Below, in pieces: positions 48,762 through 58,809 of a DNA stretch of 64,000 nucleotides (the first letter of the stretch is position 1; every line of letters starts with the position of its first letter). This DNA comes from Candidatus Hartigia pinicola. GTDB taxonomy: Bacteria; Pseudomonadota; Gammaproteobacteria; Enterobacterales; Enterobacteriaceae. The stretch spans positions 1,116,001-1,180,000 of the forward strand of contig CP048208.1 in assembly GCA_020541205.1 (NCBI GenBank), in the 5' to 3' direction. A program made the translations under genes and the position numbers. The notes beneath the pieces were generated by a model, which saw nothing but the letters and a program-made list of their open reading frames with translations, did not search any database and was not told the origin of the DNA.

Positions 48762-49416
48762 ATAAAATAACCTGTATGTTCGAAACGATGTATCATTATA
48801 GTATCATTCTAGCAATTATCATAACAGTTACTACAGGATTTAGTTCTGCAATTTATACATTAACAAAAAGTAAAATAACAAAAAAGCAATGATTTTTCAG
48901 AAAAAATTACTCAACAAAGTAGTACCTAAACACTACTATAATAATGATTTTAGTCAAGAGTGTTATCTCATTAATACAGAAGAATCACTTGATAACAAAC
49001 GATCTTATCACCTATATATTACTCGAAAAAACAACGAACCTATGGCTTCGGCAATTCAATTAATTGCTAAAAATGGTCATTTAAGGCACAATATTATACT
49101 ACTAGTCGGTGCAGACTTTAAAGGCACTGTATTAGATGTTAGAGTTATACAACACTTTGAAACACTAGGACTTGGCGATAAAATAGAGACACGTATTTCG
49201 AATTGGATTACATTTTTTAGTGGTAAAACAATAGAATCTGAGAATGATCCTAAATGGGTAGTTAAAAAATATGCCGGTGAATTTGATCAATTTACTGGCG
49301 TGACAATCACGCCAAGAGCTGTTCTGAATGCGACAAAATGTGGAGCGACTTTTATCAAAAAAAATCGTAAAATTTATCAACTTATCCTATCTATAACGTT
49401 AAATAATCATGTATAA
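48758..49416 (+). pseudogene. rnfG: RnfG (RsxG), split by a poly(A) frameshift
   Basis: RnfG is a periplasmic flavoprotein anchored by one N-terminal helix, with FMN covalently bound to a Thr. Here the gene is in two pieces. The first, 48758-48892, encodes 44 residues with the membrane anchor (YHYSIILAIIITVTTGFSSA) and ends KSKITKKQ. The second, 48889-49416, encodes 175 residues from MIFQKKLLNKVVPKHYYNN to the end, with LLVGADFKGTVLDVRV, GLGDKIE, SNWITFFSGK and the flavinylation motif TGVTITPRA. A run of six A (48880-48885) precedes the break; one more A would join both parts in one frame exactly along the E. coli protein. The pieces overlap as ATGA, so coupled translation of both is possible, as is rescue by slippage at the A-run, known in insect endosymbionts. 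It could thus be a working gene. The end overlaps rnfE by 8 nt. Confidence 0.88.
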
Positions 49417-50068
49417 AATACTAAAATTTTTTGCGCAGAGTTTATGGAAAAATGACTCAGTACTAGTCAAACTACCTGGTCTCTATCCATTCCTTCTTGT
49501 TTCATCTACTACAATACATGCATTAGGACTAGGTTTTGTCATCACATTAGTAATTGTTTTTACTAATATTTCTATTTCTGCGTTACATCGATGGATACCA
49601 CATAAAATCCGTATACCGATTTATATTATCATAATTGCCTCAATCGTTAATGCGATACAAATGTTAATCAATGTTTATGCTTTCGAATTATATAAAGCAA
49701 TAGGAATTTTTATCCCATTACTGATAACTAACTGCACTATTATTGATCGCGCAGAAACTTATGCTTCAAAAAATTCTATATCACGTTCTTTTATTGATGG
49801 CATTGTCATTGGACTTAATATAACTTTAGTTTTATTTTTTCTTGGTGCAATTCGTGAAATTTCAGGGAATGGTACATTATTTAATGACGCAGATTTGCTT
49901 TTAGGTTCTTGGGCTTCATCACTAAAAATTAAAGTTTTCGACTTTAATTTTCCCTTCTTACTTGCTCTGATGCCACCTGGAACTTTTATCAGTCTAGCTT
50001 TAATATTAGCTGGCAAAAACTTAATTGATGAAAAAATCAAACAACATACCACAAATTACCAAAAATAA
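49409..50068 (+). CDS. rnfE: electron transport complex subunit RnfE (RsxE), Cys lost
   Basis: A 219-aa inner-membrane protein (E. coli RsxE 231 aa) with six hydrophobic segments, the pseudo-symmetric partner of RnfA. Conserved: QSLWKNDSVLVKL, ALGLGFVITLVIV, IRIPIYIIIIASIVNAIQMLIN, IGIFIPLLITNC, GAIREISGNGTLF, LLGSWA and MPPGTFISLALILAGKNLIDE. The E. coli motif LGLCPLL is PGLYPFL: Cys26 is Tyr (TAT at 49484-49486), the same change at the same position as in RnfA. The second conserved Cys (ITNCTII) remains. The two lost Cys are expected ligands of the iron-sulfur centre shared by RnfA and RnfE, so electron passage across the membrane is doubtful. The start ATG lies inside the end of rnfG, which implies translational coupling. 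The C-terminal 12-residue charged tail of E. coli is lost. Confidence 0.94.
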   Translation: MYKILKFFAQSLWKNDSVLVKLPGLYPFLLVSSTTIHALGLGFVITLVIVFTNISISALHRWIPHKIRIPIYIIIIASIVNAIQMLINVYAFELYKAIGIFIPLLITNCTIIDRAETYASKNSISRSFIDGIVIGLNITLVLFFLGAIREISGNGTLFNDADLLLGSWASSLKIKVFDFNFPFLLALMPPGTFISLALILAGKNLIDEKIKQHTTNYQK

Positions 50069-50112
50069 AGTAAAAAGTTAAAAAATTTTATTTATAGGTT
50101 ACAAATGTAAAC

Positions 50113-50754
50113 ATGAATCAATCAAAACGTATTGAAATATTAACTCGTCTGAAAGATAACAACCAAAACCCAAAGACAGAATTAGAATTTAATTCTCCTT
50201 TTGAATTATTAATATCTGTATTGTTATCCGCTCAAGCTACTGATATACAAGTTAATAAAGCAACAAAAAAACTTTATTCTATAGCTAACACTCCAGAAGC
50301 AATATTAGCGCTTGGAGTTGATGGAATTAAAAATTATATCAAAAAAATTGGTTTATTTAATATTAAATCTAACAATATTATCAAGACTTGTGATATTTTA
50401 ATAAAAAAGTATCATGGTGAAATCCCTGAAAATAGAAAAGCGCTTGAAACCTTCCCAGGAGTGGGTCGTAAAACAACGAATATTATACTTAATACTATTT
50501 TTGGTTGGCCCACTATTGCTGTTGAAACACACGTTTTTAGAGTATGTAATCGCACGAATTTTGCTCCAGGAAAAAATATGCTTGAAGTTGAAAAAAAACT
50601 TCTTAAATTTGTTCCTATAAAATTTAAAGTTGATTGTCATAATTGGTTGGTTCTACATGGACGATATACTTGTATTGCACGAAAACCACGCTGTACCTCT
50701 TGTATTATTGAAGATCTCTGCAAATTTAAAGATAAAATATACTTAGAAAATTAA
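50113..50754 (+). CDS. nth: endonuclease III with Asp138 to Glu
   Basis: A 213-aa protein aligning without gaps with E. coli Nth (211 aa) through residue 138 and beyond. Nth is a bifunctional DNA glycosylase/AP lyase that removes oxidised pyrimidines. The helix-hairpin-helix FPGVGRKTTNI includes the catalytic Lys120. The [4Fe-4S] cluster pattern Cys-x6-Cys-x2-Cys-x5-Cys (CIARKPRCTSCIIEDLC) is complete. The catalytic Asp138, in AVDTHIFRVCNR in E. coli, is Glu here (AVETHVFRVCNR; GAA at 50524-50526). Asp138 is almost invariant in this family and its Asn mutant is severely impaired in E. coli, so activity may be weakened though the carboxylate is kept. The gene follows rnfE after 44 nt, as in E. 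coli, where rsxABCDGE-nth is one cluster. The ribosome site (ATAGG) is distant and weak. Confidence 0.95.
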   Translation: MNQSKRIEILTRLKDNNQNPKTELEFNSPFELLISVLLSAQATDIQVNKATKKLYSIANTPEAILALGVDGIKNYIKKIGLFNIKSNNIIKTCDILIKKYHGEIPENRKALETFPGVGRKTTNIILNTIFGWPTIAVETHVFRVCNRTNFAPGKNMLEVEKKLLKFVPIKFKVDCHNWLVLHGRYTCIARKPRCTSCIIEDLCKFKDKIYLEN

Positions 50755-52737
50755 CGTCACATAGATCTTAGAACATATTATCGGCGGTGTTTCTTACTCT
50801 AGAACTGTAACTTATATAGTAATTAAAACTAAATTGAAACTGCTATATAAACCGTAAATATATTTTTCAAAAATGCATTGCTTACAACATAACAAATAAA
50901 GAGAATAATGATTCGATTACAACAGTTCATAGATTTTCACAAAAAATACAATAATCATTATTTGTTTGTTATTTCTAAAAACTCAGCCCTAAAACTCTAT
51001 AATTTTTACTGTTGACATACATAAATGACTCACTCATGTTCTAAAGATAATGAGACAATAATACACATCAACTAGAAGATACTAAATGCCTGTAAAAAAC
51101 TTTTATCTAGACTGTATAAAATTACATCACTAATGGTAGCGATTACCTCCGATCTTGTAAAATTATATTGCATCATCATAAAACAAATTATGGAAAACAC
51201 TAATATAGTCTAACTCGACTATCATAAATTATTGCATAGTTTATTGTATATTCAATAATATAATAATCTATATTAAAGAAAAAATTCATTAGATAAATTG
51301 ACCTAAACATTTTACACCCACTGCTTACTTGTATTAACACACCTTATATTGTCATATGAACTTCATATTATCTTTTATATTAAGATGCTCATGAGAATTA
51401 CTCTATATGTTAATAATACTGAATTTATAATACCGTATTTGACTAGTGATCATTATCTAATCATTGTAAGACTATTAGCATTAATCACAAGAAACACAAT
51501 TAAATTAATCGAATAAATAGCTGAACAATATTATTGTTAATACCAGTAAAAATTCTTTTAAAATATGCTATATGATAATTCATTCGCTAGAAATAATAAC
51601 GATTACTGCTTTTCTTTGCACTATAAGTGGGCTAAATAAATTAAGATTTAGTATTTTTAATATTTGTATACAGACTGTGCCGTTATAAATAAAATACATT
51701 CTATACAAACTTCATCATCATGATATTGCAAAAATCACAACATCTTTATTATCGCTTCACAGCTCGTTATTTACTATTATCGATGATTAAATATTTTATT
51801 AATATAATTATTTGAGTATATATAAAATATTTTTAAACTGAATTATTTTTATATATCCTATTAAAATAATATAAATAACAACTCAAGATAATGAGTTAAA
51901 AAGATTTTAAAAAAAATCGTATTTTCTGACTCATTTTCTAGAATCTAAACACCTACAAAATTAATATGGATGATATTATTATGAGTGTTATATATTCGAA
52001 AAATTTTTTATATTAGATACTATACTTCCTATAGTTATCTCAAACAAGAGACCTTGTATCATTTTAAACTTTATAATCATAACTATTATTAATAAAGTTC
52101 ACTTTATTGGGATAACATTAAAAAATATAACTAACACGTAATCACTAGTAATATTAATTTAAATTCTAACACAATTTTCATGATTATTCATACGTAAAGT
52201 ATTAAGAACAACACTACTACACATAACAAAGACTGTGACATAGATAAAAAGAATTTCTAAGGTCCAAAAACTAATAATGGTAGATATTCAAGAATTATCA
52301 TATGTCATTATCGTCATGACACATAATATTTAAAATAGAAAAATGATTTTATAAGTCTTTAATGAGTATAAAATTATTTATTTACTTAAAGAAAATATTA
52401 ATATACAATGAAAAATTACATAGGTTAATATTAGTGAATTTTATTTATTATATATCAATCTCCATCATTGAAAAAATAAAATAAAATAAAATATATATAA
52501 ATTACTAATTATTAAGCAGTTAAACATCGTAACATTAGTAAAAAACACTACAAAATATAGAAAACCTGACAGTTATTTAAAGACAATGTGTGAATTTATC
52601 AAGCTAGCATTGATTATTTTTACCAAAAATAATATTATATACTCTTAAATGAAAATATTCACTAATTTAAAATATGAACTGTATTACAGCTGAATTTAGT
52701 TAATATTTTAAGCAAAATTTTTTATTAACATACAACG

Positions 52738-52762
52738 AAGATCTTCTCTAAGAGAAGATCTT
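52738..52762. repeat. 25-nt palindrome
   Basis: AAGATCTTCTCT, central A, AGAGAAGATCTT: a 12-bp exact inverted repeat with one central base and moderate G+C. Folded, it would form a hairpin of about 8-9 bp with a small loop. No gene flanks it. It lies 128 nt from the 40-bp palindrome. Confidence 0.5.
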
Positions 52763-52889
52763 AATAAAATTCACACTTAACTTATTGAATTATAAAATTT
52801 CTTTAATGAAAAACTATTAATATATTCTATACTAATTAGATACACACTACTGTAGAACTTTTATAAGTATATCAATATACGTTTCGCTA

Positions 52890-52929
52890 TTTTTTGAATA
52901 TCTTAAATTAATTTAAGATATTCAAAAAA
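52890..52929. terminator. 40-bp perfect palindrome, bidirectional terminator shape
   Basis: TTTTTTGAATATCTTAAATT (52890-52909) is followed at once by its exact complement AATTTAAGATATTCAAAAAA (52910-52929). The ends are A6/T6 on each strand, as in a bidirectional Rho-independent terminator, though the stem has few G/C pairs. It is the longest perfect inverted repeat I found in the window. Genes lie 2.1 kb to the left (nth, rightward) and 4.3 kb to the right (lapB, leftward), so the site sits between two convergent units and could end read-through from both. Confidence 0.5.
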
Positions 52930-55600
52930 AGTTTTGACAAAAAATTATTAATATCGTATATAGTAATATTATATTATTATATTTATTACTGTATTATACC
53001 TATATAATATTCGCAATCAAGATTAATTCAGTTAAATATAAGAAATTTTGTATTAAGATAAACCCATATATAAACTTAATTAATTTTTAATATCAAATAT
53101 TATTAATAATGTATCTAAAATACAAAATATGATTCTTCATCATTTTTTAATATTTCATTATTATAATGAAATATATGGTAAGCTCTACTTTACTTTATTT
53201 AGCTATCAAGCTCTATTGATATTATAATACTGTTTCTAGGAAATATAATAATACTCAACTGATATTTTTAAGTAATACTGCGGAAACACTCTAAAGATGG
53301 AGTTTTATTTTTTACAATATAGTTCACATCTAAAGAATCTAATGTTTATGTTGATTGATGTTCAAAATTATTTATTTATGTTTTATAGATTTTTTACCAT
53401 AATTTTTTAAAAATTATCTGACCCTATTATTGCATTGATAATTAAATAGACAATTTACTTTCTTTCTATTTATGACAACAAAAAAATTTATTAATAGTCT
53501 TTAATATCTTTATCTCAAAAAGATTTTAAATTCATCTATGCAATGAAGCTTAATATATCTTTTATAATCGACCACATAATAAGATTAAAATCTTTTTTAA
53601 AATACCAATTAGATTTTTCTTACCTATTTTACAGTAGAAAAATATTTTCAATAACCTGAAACTGATTAAAATAATTGCTGTTGATACCACTAAATCTCAG
53701 TTCCATATAATTAAGACTGGATATACAGCATCAATAATATTATGAATTATTTAGATATTAAAATATGATAATTGATACTTATATACAATATTAACATAAA
53801 CGATCTTTCTACCTAAAAATTGCGCTAGTTAGATTAACAAGAAAATATAATACAATATTTTCCTAATTGTACTCAAGCGCTGAAAGTCATGAGATTTCAT
53901 AATTAATTTAGAAAATAATATATTAAGTAAAATGTTACTACTGCAATGGAAAATATAGAATTAAAAAAATCAATATTAAATTTTAGTTAAGTAATTAAAT
54001 TTTATTAAAACAAAACTGCGTTGCCACTCCAAACAAATAAGAACTATAAGCAAATTTCATAAATCAAAAAAGTTTGTAAAACATTGAGAATTTAACATAA
54101 AAAACTATCGCTACTTCTTACACATTTTAAGATGTAGAGTCTAGCAGAATATTTAACTATTACAATTCTACATTGTATTAATATGTGTGCTATATTTTCA
54201 AAAATAATAATATCTATTCAAACTAGTGTTTTATATCATGATATATAAAATACTCTTACTATTACTATAAAGATACAAAATTTTATCGTAAATTCCTCAT
54301 GTCACACACATCAAGACATTATAATCTCTAAAAAATCTCAGTAACTAGAATTTTTTAATACTGCTACTATAAAAATATGTTATACAAAATCTTTCTATAG
54401 TAAATTAATATATTATAATAATATTATAAACTTATCAACATATATAAAATAACTATTCCATATAGATAAAATAATAAATGAGGAATAAATCATACAACGC
54501 ATAAGATATCATTGACTATTAGAATACCTTATCTACAAGAATTATATAATTCAGTAAAAATTCTAAATTAATTAAATTAAAATAGTATAAATACAATTTT
54601 ATATATATATTAGCCATGAATTGTAAGTTAATTTTAATATTATTCACAATTATCAATCAAGTACATTTGCTTATTAAATACACTTTTAAAGTAATAATGA
54701 TAATGATTACTTTGCTAGTGCTAATTGTGATTACAATGGCTGGAATTACTTTTTAATGACATTGTTGATAAAATATGTACATTAAAAGTCTATTGCAACC
54801 AAAAAAGATAAATAAGAAATGATGATGTGAAAATTACCAATTCTGACTAAGCATTATTATGTCATGAATTAAAAACTAATATGAACATACGAAAGCTCGA
54901 TAATAATATAAAAAATAAAAAATTTTATTTATTACCTAATAAATTATATTACGGTCTCATGTTGAAAACTAACTAGTGATTATTATCACAAACACTTAAA
55001 ATTAAATAGTTAACTATTTAAAGCACTCACGACTCAAATAGTTGACTTATTTCGATTTAATGTAGATAAATACCATTCACACTGTTAGTAAATAGAATGT
55101 TTTCTCTGTTACAATCATGTAAAAATGTTATGTTTCTAAAATCCATTAAAACAAGCATATTTAGCGCTTATCTTTATTAAACTGAACTCCGAATGATACT
55201 TTTAAATCATTTTTTATTTAACACCAGTGACAAATATAATTCACTCAGACTGTACTAAATAGTTGAGTATCAATCAACTCATTACCTATTAAACGGTTTT
55301 AATCTTAAAAACAATTATTCTAAATATTTTTACTTATTAAAAGAAATGATTAGTATTAATATATTTATTAAACATAACAATACATTTAAATAATAGAAAC
55401 ATAATAAACTGATCCAATTTAGTCATTCAAAAGATTTAGTTCAGTGTTAACATTATGCGTTATTACTTTCTCAGAGATAGAGACTCATATTTACTTATTC
55501 GTTTAATGAATAATTATTTTAGAATTACATTAATATATCTTTTGAAATTTATTATTAATAATTTTAATTTTTATTATTATTGATAATTCAGTGAAACTAA

Positions 55601-55723
55601 TTATTCTAATAGCAATTTCAATGAACTGAATAAATTAACACATTCTATTTTCGGGGTTATTGATATTATTTCTCTTTGCATTCGCATACGTTTAAGAATA
55701 TCACCAGCAAGTAAAAAGCTCAT
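55601..55723 (-). other. coding-like 40-codon frame, unassigned
   Basis: An ATG-started frame of 40 codons reading MSFLLAGDILKRMRMQREII and on to LFSSLKLLLE, stop TAA. Its composition (Gly, Asp, Arg, Met, Gln) is unlike random AT-rich frames nearby, and the DNA is less AT-rich. The frame is open eight codons further upstream. It may be the decayed C-terminus of a lost gene or a small protein gene. There is no clear ribosome site and I recognise no family. Confidence 0.3.
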
Positions 55724-57190
55724 ACAGGAATTGATATTAGTTCCCTAATTACTACGATCTCACAAATAGTAAATAACTCAACAATATTAATAGTATTGAG
55801 CTGATAATCTAATTAGTAATTCATTCAGTCAGTTTAAACTTTATAAAATAGAGCCAACAAGTCACAAAAATAGTTTTTAAGTTATATTATATCAAAATTA
55901 AAATAACCTTTACACTCTCTAAAGAACAAATAACTCTATAAACAATGTTACTATAAATACATTTATCTTAAGCGTGTTAAAATTTAATTCCTATGATATT
56001 AATTATCAGTTGTTTAGTTTTATTCTTATTATTTCTATCTTACATGCAGTCAATAAAATAGAAACGTAATGGGTTATGGTCCTCCAAATTTTTAATTTAT
56101 ATTTTATCTGCTAGCTAGTTTAATGAAAGGACCTTTTTATTTTTAATAATTTTTTAATGATATCTCACTGATCATCTTATATGTTAACACGATAGTTTTA
56201 CTACACCACTACATTTTTTAATGTTTAACAGCAAGTATTTTAAATGTATAGTTACTAAGATAAACATCAGTGAAAATAAATATACTGTTACCTTAACGCA
56301 TGATCTTTTTTTATGTATTTTCACAATATTATCTATTTTAAAGCACTAATTTTTTTATTTTCTCTCCTTAAAATATTTAGTGTTTGTACTATAAACTAAA
56401 CAACTATTTAAACTCCTGATTCCTTATCCTTAACAACTTAACTAATTGATTTCTTATCAGAAAAATATAAGTTTATCGTTATATATGATCATAAATAACA
56501 CATCATTAGAAAATCAGCATATAATTGCAGTATATTTTTAAAAATATATTGTTAATTGCACTATTAACTAGATAAATGCCAGAAATTATCTAACTTAACA
56601 TTAATATATTACAATAATTTTAATCTTTTCTCATATATTAAATAAGTAACATGATCTAAAGTATAATTCATAATACTTAATGTGTAATATGTAAAATTTA
56701 AGTTTGATGAATTACTACGTTTACAACATTAAATTTATTATATTGCTAACAATCATAATAAAATTTAAAAAACAGCTTTTCTAAACGTGATACATTTTTG
56801 ATATCTAATTTCTATTATAAAACATCTTTTATAAATAGGGAAATTATTAATATACATTCTCCCATGTTTTCTATTATGAAATCTTCTCCATCTTTTATTG
56901 TATTAAGGATATCATAAAATTGTATATCGAGCAATAGGTTTTAGTCTATCTCCACGTAATAATTATATAAATTAAAAATTATTTCTATTAAGTATATCTT
57001 CACCTACTTTCGATCGACTTTCAAATAGCAATAACAAAAATATTCACGTCAATAACAAACTCATGTAACATTAGCATGAGAATATTTTAGAGTAACTATG
57101 ACATATAAAGTTAACCTATACTTCTGAAGATTTTTATTTAGAAATTCTCTACTCATAAAATCTTATCGAGTTATTGTAGCAATAATACTA

Positions 57191-58360
57191 TTATTGTCCA
57201 TCAAGTCCTCTAATTGGTTTGATCGTATCCCATAAACGACACGAAGGGCAATGCCAGTATAAAGCGTGTGACGTAAAACCACACGTGTAACAACGATAAT
57301 TTGGTTTCGTTCTAATCTGTTCACCAACCATTTTACGTAACAAAATTAAACTTTCTTTTTCACGACCTTCTTCTGCTTCTTGCAAATAATAATCCATTAA
57401 TCTATAAAATAACCTCATAGTTGGATGGCGTTGAATTTGAACATTAATATACCTGACAGCAGCTTCACGATTTTGCTTGTTAACTATAATATCAGCTAAA
57501 TAAAGTTCAGCTATTGCGCCTGAATTTGCAGCGACACACTGATGCAGATAATATTCCCATGCATCAATATCACCAATAAATTGATAGCAGTCATAAAGTA
57601 ATGGTAAAGTTTCTATTACTAAATCGCTATCTTGTTTATACACTTGTTTAAGTATACTAATAGCTTTTTCATAATATGCTTGTTCAATAAAAATACGTCC
57701 TTTCATAATTGCAACACGAGCACAATTTTTATCTACCTGTTCAGCATTATTTAATAAAGTTAATGCCTCATCAAGGTCATCACTACTAAGGTATTTAATT
57801 GCTAATTCACAATAAAAATGAGCAATATTCTCACGAATTTCTTCATGTCCTAATTTTAGCAATTTACCTGCTGTTTCTATAGCCTTACTCCACTCGCTTG
57901 TTAACTGAAAAATAGTCAGAAGCGATTGTAAGGCACTTTGTTTAAAATCTATTTCATGAGTTAGTTTCTGAAATATCTTCTCAGCACGGTCATAAACACC
58001 CGCAGCCATATAATCTCTTCCAAGTTCTTGAGTGGCTAATAAACGTTGCTCAAATGAAAGAGATGTATTTTCAACTAATAATTGATGAATACGAACAGCT
58101 TTTTCAATTTCACCACGAGAACGAAATAAATTTCCTAATGTTAAGTGAGCTTCAAAAGAAGAACTATCTTCTTTTAACATTTCCATAAAAAGATCGACAG
58201 ATCTATCTTGTTGAGTAGATAAAAGAAAATTAACACCGGTAACATAATCACATGATAAACGATTAGTATATTGTTTCTTATTTTGTTGAAAACTTCTACG
58301 ACCCATGTACCAACCGTATGCAGCAGCGATAGGTAACAATAGAAACAATATCTCAAACAT
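57191..58360 (-). CDS. lapB: lipopolysaccharide assembly protein LapB (YciM)
   Basis: A 389-aa protein, exactly the E. coli LapB length. LapB sits in the inner membrane by an N-terminal helix (FEILFLLLPIAAAYGWYMGRR) and brings the deacetylase LpxC to the protease FtsH, limiting LPS synthesis. A run of TPR repeats follows (about residues 40-330; for example EAHLTLGNLFRSRGE and LGRDYMAAGVYDRAE). The C-terminal rubredoxin-like zinc site has Cys-x2-Cys twice (CYTCGFT and CPSC), then the family's end TIKPIRGLDGQ. The ATG is preceded by AGGAA about 9 nt upstream. It lies 19 nt after the broken lapA on the same strand, as in E. coli pgpB-yciS-yciM. pyrF, next in E. coli, is gone. No damage is visible. 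Together with lptG it implies that LPS is still made and regulated. Confidence 0.97.
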   Translation of the reverse strand: MFEILFLLLPIAAAYGWYMGRRSFQQNKKQYTNRLSCDYVTGVNFLLSTQQDRSVDLFMEMLKEDSSSFEAHLTLGNLFRSRGEIEKAVRIHQLLVENTSLSFEQRLLATQELGRDYMAAGVYDRAEKIFQKLTHEIDFKQSALQSLLTIFQLTSEWSKAIETAGKLLKLGHEEIRENIAHFYCELAIKYLSSDDLDEALTLLNNAEQVDKNCARVAIMKGRIFIEQAYYEKAISILKQVYKQDSDLVIETLPLLYDCYQFIGDIDAWEYYLHQCVAANSGAIAELYLADIIVNKQNREAAVRYINVQIQRHPTMRLFYRLMDYYLQEAEEGREKESLILLRKMVGEQIRTKPNYRCYTCGFTSHALYWHCPSCRLWDTIKPIRGLDGQ

Positions 58361-58379
58361 ACAAGATTATTCCTTGCTT

Positions 58380-58684
58380 TTAGTTGTCACGAGATTTGCT
58401 GATTTTGAAATGATCATTTTTACTCAAACCTAGCTGAAATTTAAAACATCGTATTTTGTGACGTGACCTTTTAATTTCATAACTGCCAGTAAATACAATC
58501 AAGCAGTAATAAAAACATGCTAGGATAGCACCAGCTCTAAACAAATAAACTAATAGCGAAGATAATGAGAATTTACCTTTTAAAATCAAGTAGTCAAATG
58601 TAAAAACTTAATTATTACTTAAGCCTATCCTAATTAAAATAATAAAAATAACTATAGCTAATAATAAAATCAAAAATATTTCAT
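58380..58684 (-). pseudogene. lapA: lapA (yciS), broken by frameshift and nonsense
   Basis: LapA is a small two-helix inner-membrane protein made with LapB; in E. coli it is 102 aa. Here ATG AAA TAT TTT at 58684 matches the E. coli start MKYL, but then meets TGA. If one T is added to the five-T run at 58672-58676, the frame continues LILLLAIVIFIILIRIGLSNN. A TAA at 58608-58610 follows at the position of Gln26 (CAA to TAA is one step). After it come VFTFDYLILKGKFSLSSLLVYLF (E. coli VTFNYLLAQGEYRISTLLAVLF in register), a second hydrophobic helix and a basic tail to the stop at 58380. The first 33 residues align without a gap once repaired. The internal ATG at 58589 could only make the C-terminal two thirds. 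So this is a recent pseudogene between pgpB and lapB; lapB itself is intact. Confidence 0.88.
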
Positions 58685-58809
58685 ATTTTCCATATCCGTT
58701 CTTTTAAAATAAATTATCTATCTAATAAAGTAGAATGTTAGCTAATTCAAACAAAATAATTTATATTATAGTTTTACATTATAAAAAATATAATAAAATT
58801 CTTAAAACT

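Larger units (their letters stand above)
50755..57190. other. gene-free AT-rich region with strong palindromes
   Basis: 6.4 kb without a recognised gene between nth and lapB. It holds two remarkable inverted repeats 130 nt apart (52738-52762 and 52890-52929). It also holds a coding-like 40-codon frame on the minus strand at 55601-55723, whose surroundings are less AT-rich (55650-55740). In E. coli dtpA follows nth and pyrF follows lapB; neither was recognised. The terminator of the rnf-nth cluster was not identified. Confidence 0.6.

Noticed and set aside
45713-48892. TGA read as Trp (genetic code change), because the TGA ending rnfB aligns with a Trp
   Set aside because: rnfD ends with TGA at exactly the homologous end of the E. 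coli protein, TGG codes for Trp elsewhere (for example the last residues of guaA), and no gene has in-frame TGA at conserved Trp apart from this tail. A simple nonsense mutation is enough.
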